Shown one piece after another: positions 5,658 through 5,823 of a stretch of 5,823 nucleotides of DNA (within the stretch, counting starts at the first letter, position 1; each line of letters opens with the position of its first letter). The position numbers and the translations under genes are program-made. Under the pieces are notes generated by a model, which was given only the letters and a program-made list of their open reading frames with translations, was not told the origin of the DNA and made no database searches. Source of the DNA: Succinivibrionaceae bacterium UBA3769 (GTDB lineage Bacteria; Pseudomonadota; Gammaproteobacteria; Enterobacterales; Succinivibrionaceae). The stretch is taken from positions 1-5,823 of the forward strand of contig DFFT01000003.1 in NCBI GenBank assembly GCA_002372325.1, read 5' to 3'.

Positions 5658-5823
5658 GTTTCAATACCGCAAAAGGGTCTCCCCCCATGCGGCTTCCTTG
5701 AAACAGTACTTCGTTCAAAAGCAGTTGGAAAGTTTCAATACCGCAAAAGGGTCTCCCCCCATGCGGCCTGGATAAAGAAGATCTGCCTCCCTGCGATGAA
5801 CGTTTCAATACCGCAAAAGGGTC

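Larger units (their letters stand above)
5368..5823 (-). CRISPR. CRISPR array, six spacers in window, continues past right edge
   Basis: The 36-bp repeat starts GTTTCAATACCGC and ends CCATGCGGC on the given strand. Copies lie at 5368-5403 (degenerate), 5438-5473, 5512-5547, 5585-5620, 5658-5693, 5732-5767 and 5802-5823 (cut by the edge). The complete copies from 5438 on are identical. Spacers are 34, 38, 37, 37, 38 and 34 bp. CCGCA and TGCGG within the repeat form a 5-bp stem, with GGG and CCC able to pair inside it. On the minus strand the repeat ends ATTGAAAC, like the 5-prime handle of many type I crRNAs. Because the decayed repeat is at the left and decay usually marks the leader-distal end, I assign transcription leftwards, with the leader outside the window. 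Repeat and spacer sizes fit the I-G systems that use Cas4-Cas1 fusions. The link to cas4-cas1-cas2, 2.4 kb away, is inferred. Confidence 0.97.

Noticed and set aside
5353..5775. 140-codon plus-strand frame (and minus-strand frames) across the array
   Set aside because: The protein is a string of translated CRISPR repeats (FNTAKGSPPMR), a common false gene call.

Overview
The window carries the adaptation half of a CRISPR-Cas system and one end of a CRISPR array. Base composition is moderately GC-rich, genes are closely spaced with Shine-Dalgarno sites, and there is a classical Sec-type signal peptide. This fits a bacterium, possibly Gram-negative, but nothing here fixes the taxon. No effector gene (Cas3, Cas8/Csx17, Csb1/Csb2, Cas9 or Cas12) is present.

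Layout. Positions 1-281 (minus strand) hold the N-terminal part of an exported protein that runs off the left edge. Positions 282-790 are non-coding and contain divergent control sequences, including a good minus-strand promoter and an imperfect palindrome. Positions 791-2949 (plus strand) are a tight two-gene unit: a Cas4-Cas1 fusion of 614 aa, then a 98-aa Cas2. Three minus-strand genes of unrecognised function follow. One is a zinc-ribbon protein (2970-3671) convergent with cas2. The other two (3814-4506 and 4557-4946) form an apparent operon that ends in a clear intrinsic terminator at 3705-3736. Positions 4947-5366 are non-coding and rich in short repeats. From 5368 to the right edge lies a CRISPR array of 36-bp repeats with 34-38-bp spacers, continuing beyond the window.

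How it fits together. Cas4-Cas1 and Cas2 should capture and integrate new spacers, and the array stores them. Fused Cas4-Cas1 is known from type I-G (formerly I-U) and V-B loci. The minus-strand form of the repeat ends in ATTGAAAC, as many type I repeats do, so I favour I-G, but the missing effector leaves this open. A degenerate repeat at the left end suggests the array is transcribed leftwards (minus strand) with its leader outside the window on the right. The array would then be co-directional with the three unknown genes and opposite to cas4-cas1-cas2.

The most notable point is the Cas4 part of the fusion. It keeps the four cysteines expected to hold an Fe-S cluster, but I cannot find the nuclease motifs (His, GxxD, ExK). 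The Cas1 part keeps its active-site Glu, His and Asp. The array also has a perfect 73-bp repeat-spacer duplication. The three unknown genes between cas2 and the array may be CRISPR-linked accessories or unrelated cargo.
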